Assembly: GCA_030632625.1 (NCBI GenBank)
Contig: DAOVUK010000175.1
Coordinates: 1 to 6,838 of the forward strand
Source of the DNA: Gammaproteobacteria bacterium
GTDB taxonomy: Bacteria > Pseudomonadota > Gammaproteobacteria > GRL18
Reading direction: 5' to 3'
Length of the DNA: 6,838 bases
Part shown: positions 5,655 through 6,838 of the stretch, one piece after another
Position numbering within the stretch: position 1 is the stretch's first letter
How the letters are laid out: the number at the start of each line of letters is the position of its first letter
Notes under the pieces: model-generated
Told to the model about the DNA's origin: nothing
Database searches by the model: none
What the model saw: the letters and a program-made list of their open reading frames with translations, nothing else
Translations under genes and position numbers: made by a program

Positions 5655-6587
5655 ATGTCTAAAACAACGTCAGACAAAACTACTGCAAGCAGTTCATTGG
5701 GTGTTTCGACATTTCAGGGGCTCATCCTGTCACTGCAAGCCTATTGGGCAGAAAAGGGCTGTGTTCTGCTGCAGCCCTACGATATGGAAATGGGGGCTGG
5801 TACATTTCATCCCGCCACATTCCTGCGCGCCATTGGCCCTGAACCCTGGAGTGCAGCCTATGTTCAACCCTGCCGGCGTCCAACCGATGGCCGTTATGGT
5901 GAAAACCCCAATCGCCTGCAGCACTATTACCAGTTTCAGGTTGTTATCAAACCATCACCGCTGGAAATTCAGGAGTTGTATCTGGGCTCATTAAAAATGC
6001 TCGGACTTGATCCGCTGGTACATGACATTCGTTTCGTCGAAGATAACTGGGAATCGCCTACTCTGGGTGCCTGGGGACTGGGATGGGAAGTGTGGCTTAA
6101 TGGTATGGAAGTGACTCAGTTTACTTACTTTCAGCAAGTGGGCGGTCTGGAATGTAAACCGGTCACCGGTGAAATCACCTATGGTTTAGAACGTATTGCC
6201 ATGTACTTACAAGGTGTTGAAAGTATCTATGATCTGGTATGGACGGATGGCCCTTTAGGCAAAGTCACCTATGGTGATGTGTTTCATCAAAATGAAGTGG
6301 AAATGTCAGCCTATAACTTTGAACAGGCACCTGTTGCTGCTCTGTTCACTCAGTTTGATCATCTCGAATCAGAAAGCAAGCGCCTGATTGCAGAAAATCT
6401 ACCTTTACCGGCTTATGAAATGATGGTGAAAGCGTCTCATGCATTTAATCTGCTGGATGCCCGTCATGCCATTTCTGTCACAGAGCGTGCCCGATTTATT
6501 GGCCGGGTCCGGGCATTGTCAAGAGCTGTTGCCCAGGCATATTATGATCGTCGAGAAGCACTTGGCTTTCCTATGGTTAAAAAGTGA
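5655..6587 (+). CDS. glyQ: Glycyl-tRNA synthetase alpha subunit
   Basis: Catalytic subunit of the heterotetrameric (alpha2-beta2) class II glycyl-tRNA synthetase, which charges tRNA-Gly with glycine in the cytoplasm. The 310 residues align by eye over their whole length with the E. coli alpha subunit (303 residues). [18 protein letters not shown] (19-36) is the N-terminal signature, [19 protein letters not shown] (74-92) is motif 2, and [12 protein letters not shown] (172-183) is motif 3; [16 protein letters not shown] lies near the C-terminus. Before the conserved start there are about 18 residues, several more than in E. coli, rich in Ser and Thr. The ATG at 5655 has only a weak Shine-Dalgarno. 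The gene ends FPMVKK, and the DNA for MVKK-stop is then repeated downstream. glyS follows after 192 bp, a long gap for a pair that is normally tightly linked, explained by the repeats in between. Confidence 0.98.
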   Translation: MSKTTSDKTTASSSLGVSTFQGLILSLQAYWAEKGCVLLQPYDMEMGAGTFHPATFLRAIGPEPWSAAYVQPCRRPTDGRYGENPNRLQHYYQFQVVIKPSPLEIQELYLGSLKMLGLDPLVHDIRFVEDNWESPTLGAWGLGWEVWLNGMEVTQFTYFQQVGGLECKPVTGEITYGLERIAMYLQGVESIYDLVWTDGPLGKVTYGDVFHQNEVEMSAYNFEQAPVAALFTQFDHLESESKRLIAENLPLPAYEMMVKASHAFNLLDARHAISVTERARFIGRVRALSRAVAQAYYDRREALGFPMVKK

Positions 6588-6648
6588 ATGGTTAAAAAGT
6601 GAATGGTTAAAAAGTGAAGGGTTAAAAAGTGAATGGTTAATAAGGCGA
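6573..6648. repeat. 15-bp tandem repeat duplicating the glyQ stop
   Basis: ATGGTTAAAAAGTGA occurs at 6573-6587 (the real last four codons plus stop of glyQ), 6588-6602 and 6603-6617. A fourth unit at 6618-6632 starts AGG, and a fifth decayed unit begins at 6633. Because the period is five codons, each of the first four units repeats an in-frame TGA. This looks like slippage expansion at the gene end; the glyQ product itself is unchanged. Confidence 0.9.
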
Positions 6649-6741
6649 ATGAATTCGCCCCTACAAAGTAAATTGATTATTTATCAATAAGCTATAAATA
6701 CAAAAGTGTAGGGGCGCTCTTTACTATAAGAGTATTCGCCT
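6643..6741. repeat. Palindromic MITE-like element between glyQ and glyS
   Basis: AGGCGAAT (6643-6650) is the exact complement of ATTCGCCT (6734-6741), and CGCCCCTACA (6656-6665) of TGTAGGGGCG (6707-6716). Together they form a 99-bp element with nested terminal inverted repeats. Two inner hairpins are TTGAT-N5-ATCAA (6673-6687) and CTCTT-N6-AAGAG (6717-6732). No protein is encoded. The TGTAGGGGCGAATTC-like ends recall palindromes common in many bacterial genomes (from memory). There is no T tract, so glyQ-glyS readthrough is plausible. Confidence 0.75.
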
Positions 6742-6779
6742 GAAACTGCCCGATAAAGAATTTAAAAAGAGTTGAAAAC

Positions 6780-6838
6780 GTGTCAGATAAAAAAGATTTG
6801 TTAATAGAACTGGGAACGGAAGAATTGCCGCCAAAAGC
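6780..6838 (+). CDS. glyS: Glycyl-tRNA synthetase beta subunit, 5' fragment
   Basis: Only the first 19 complete codons are in the window. From a GTG start they read SDKKDLLIELGTEELPPK after the initiator, the characteristic N-terminus of GlyS, the tRNA-binding beta subunit that partners GlyQ. The family member is normally close to 690 residues, so almost all of it lies beyond the right edge. AAGAG at 6768-6772 is suitably placed, 7-8 nt before the GTG, supporting that start. It is downstream of glyQ on the same strand and probably co-transcribed with it across the inserted palindromic element. Confidence 0.93.
   Translation, partial: MSDKKDLLIELGTEELPPK

Noticed and set aside
6439..6690. 83-codon frame running out of glyQ through the 15-bp repeats (EWLKS repeats)
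   Set aside because: It is in a different frame from glyQ, and its repetitive tail is only a read-out of the tandem units.

Overview
The window looks like an AT-rich gammaproteobacterial chromosome. GlyQ is very close to the enterobacterial alpha subunit and glyS follows it. The TusA-like, FKBP/Mip-like and DUF302 proteins are also of proteobacterial type. No rRNA, tRNA, CRISPR array, transposase or phage gene was seen. I cannot name the genus; a sulfur-metabolising lineage is only a weak guess from the sulfur-relay genes.

Layout. Positions 1-273 hold no gene but contain a large hairpin (14-135) and one copy of a dispersed repeat (138-231). Minus-strand genes follow at 555-1637 (PP-loop tRNA-thiolase-like protein with an NFACT-R-like tail) and 274-558 (TusA-like sulfur carrier). 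They overlap by an ATGA and form a compact sulfur-transfer operon read from 1637 down to 274. A divergent intergenic region (1638-1798) carries candidate promoters for both directions. On the plus strand comes a membrane-anchored FKBP prolyl isomerase (1799-2275), followed at once by the truncated 3' end of an SGNH/GDSL hydrolase gene (2286-2576). Positions 2577-3129 are gene-free and hold a palindromic element with the second copy of the dispersed repeat. A membrane diguanylate cyclase (3130-4815) has intact GGDEF and RxxD sites. It converges on an exported DUF302 protein (5005-5484, minus). Divergent from that is glyQ (5655-6587), then the start of glyS (6780 onward, cut by the window edge).

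How the genes work together. TusA-like plus PP-loop protein is the only clear functional pair, probably persulfide delivery to tRNA thiolation. glyQ and glyS encode the two subunits of glycyl-tRNA synthetase. The FKBP, cyclase and DUF302 genes look like independent units.

The unusual content is mostly in the spacers. There are two in-frame tandem amplifications: 18-bp units in the TusA-like gene and 15-bp units that repeat the glyQ stop codon. Three palindromic elements are present, one of them lying between glyQ and glyS. One dispersed repeat occurs twice, and a 9-bp motif (CGTACTTTT) recurs four times, always outside genes. I see no convincing new multi-gene system. The best candidates for follow-up are the sulfur-relay pair and the repeat-driven remodelling of spacers.
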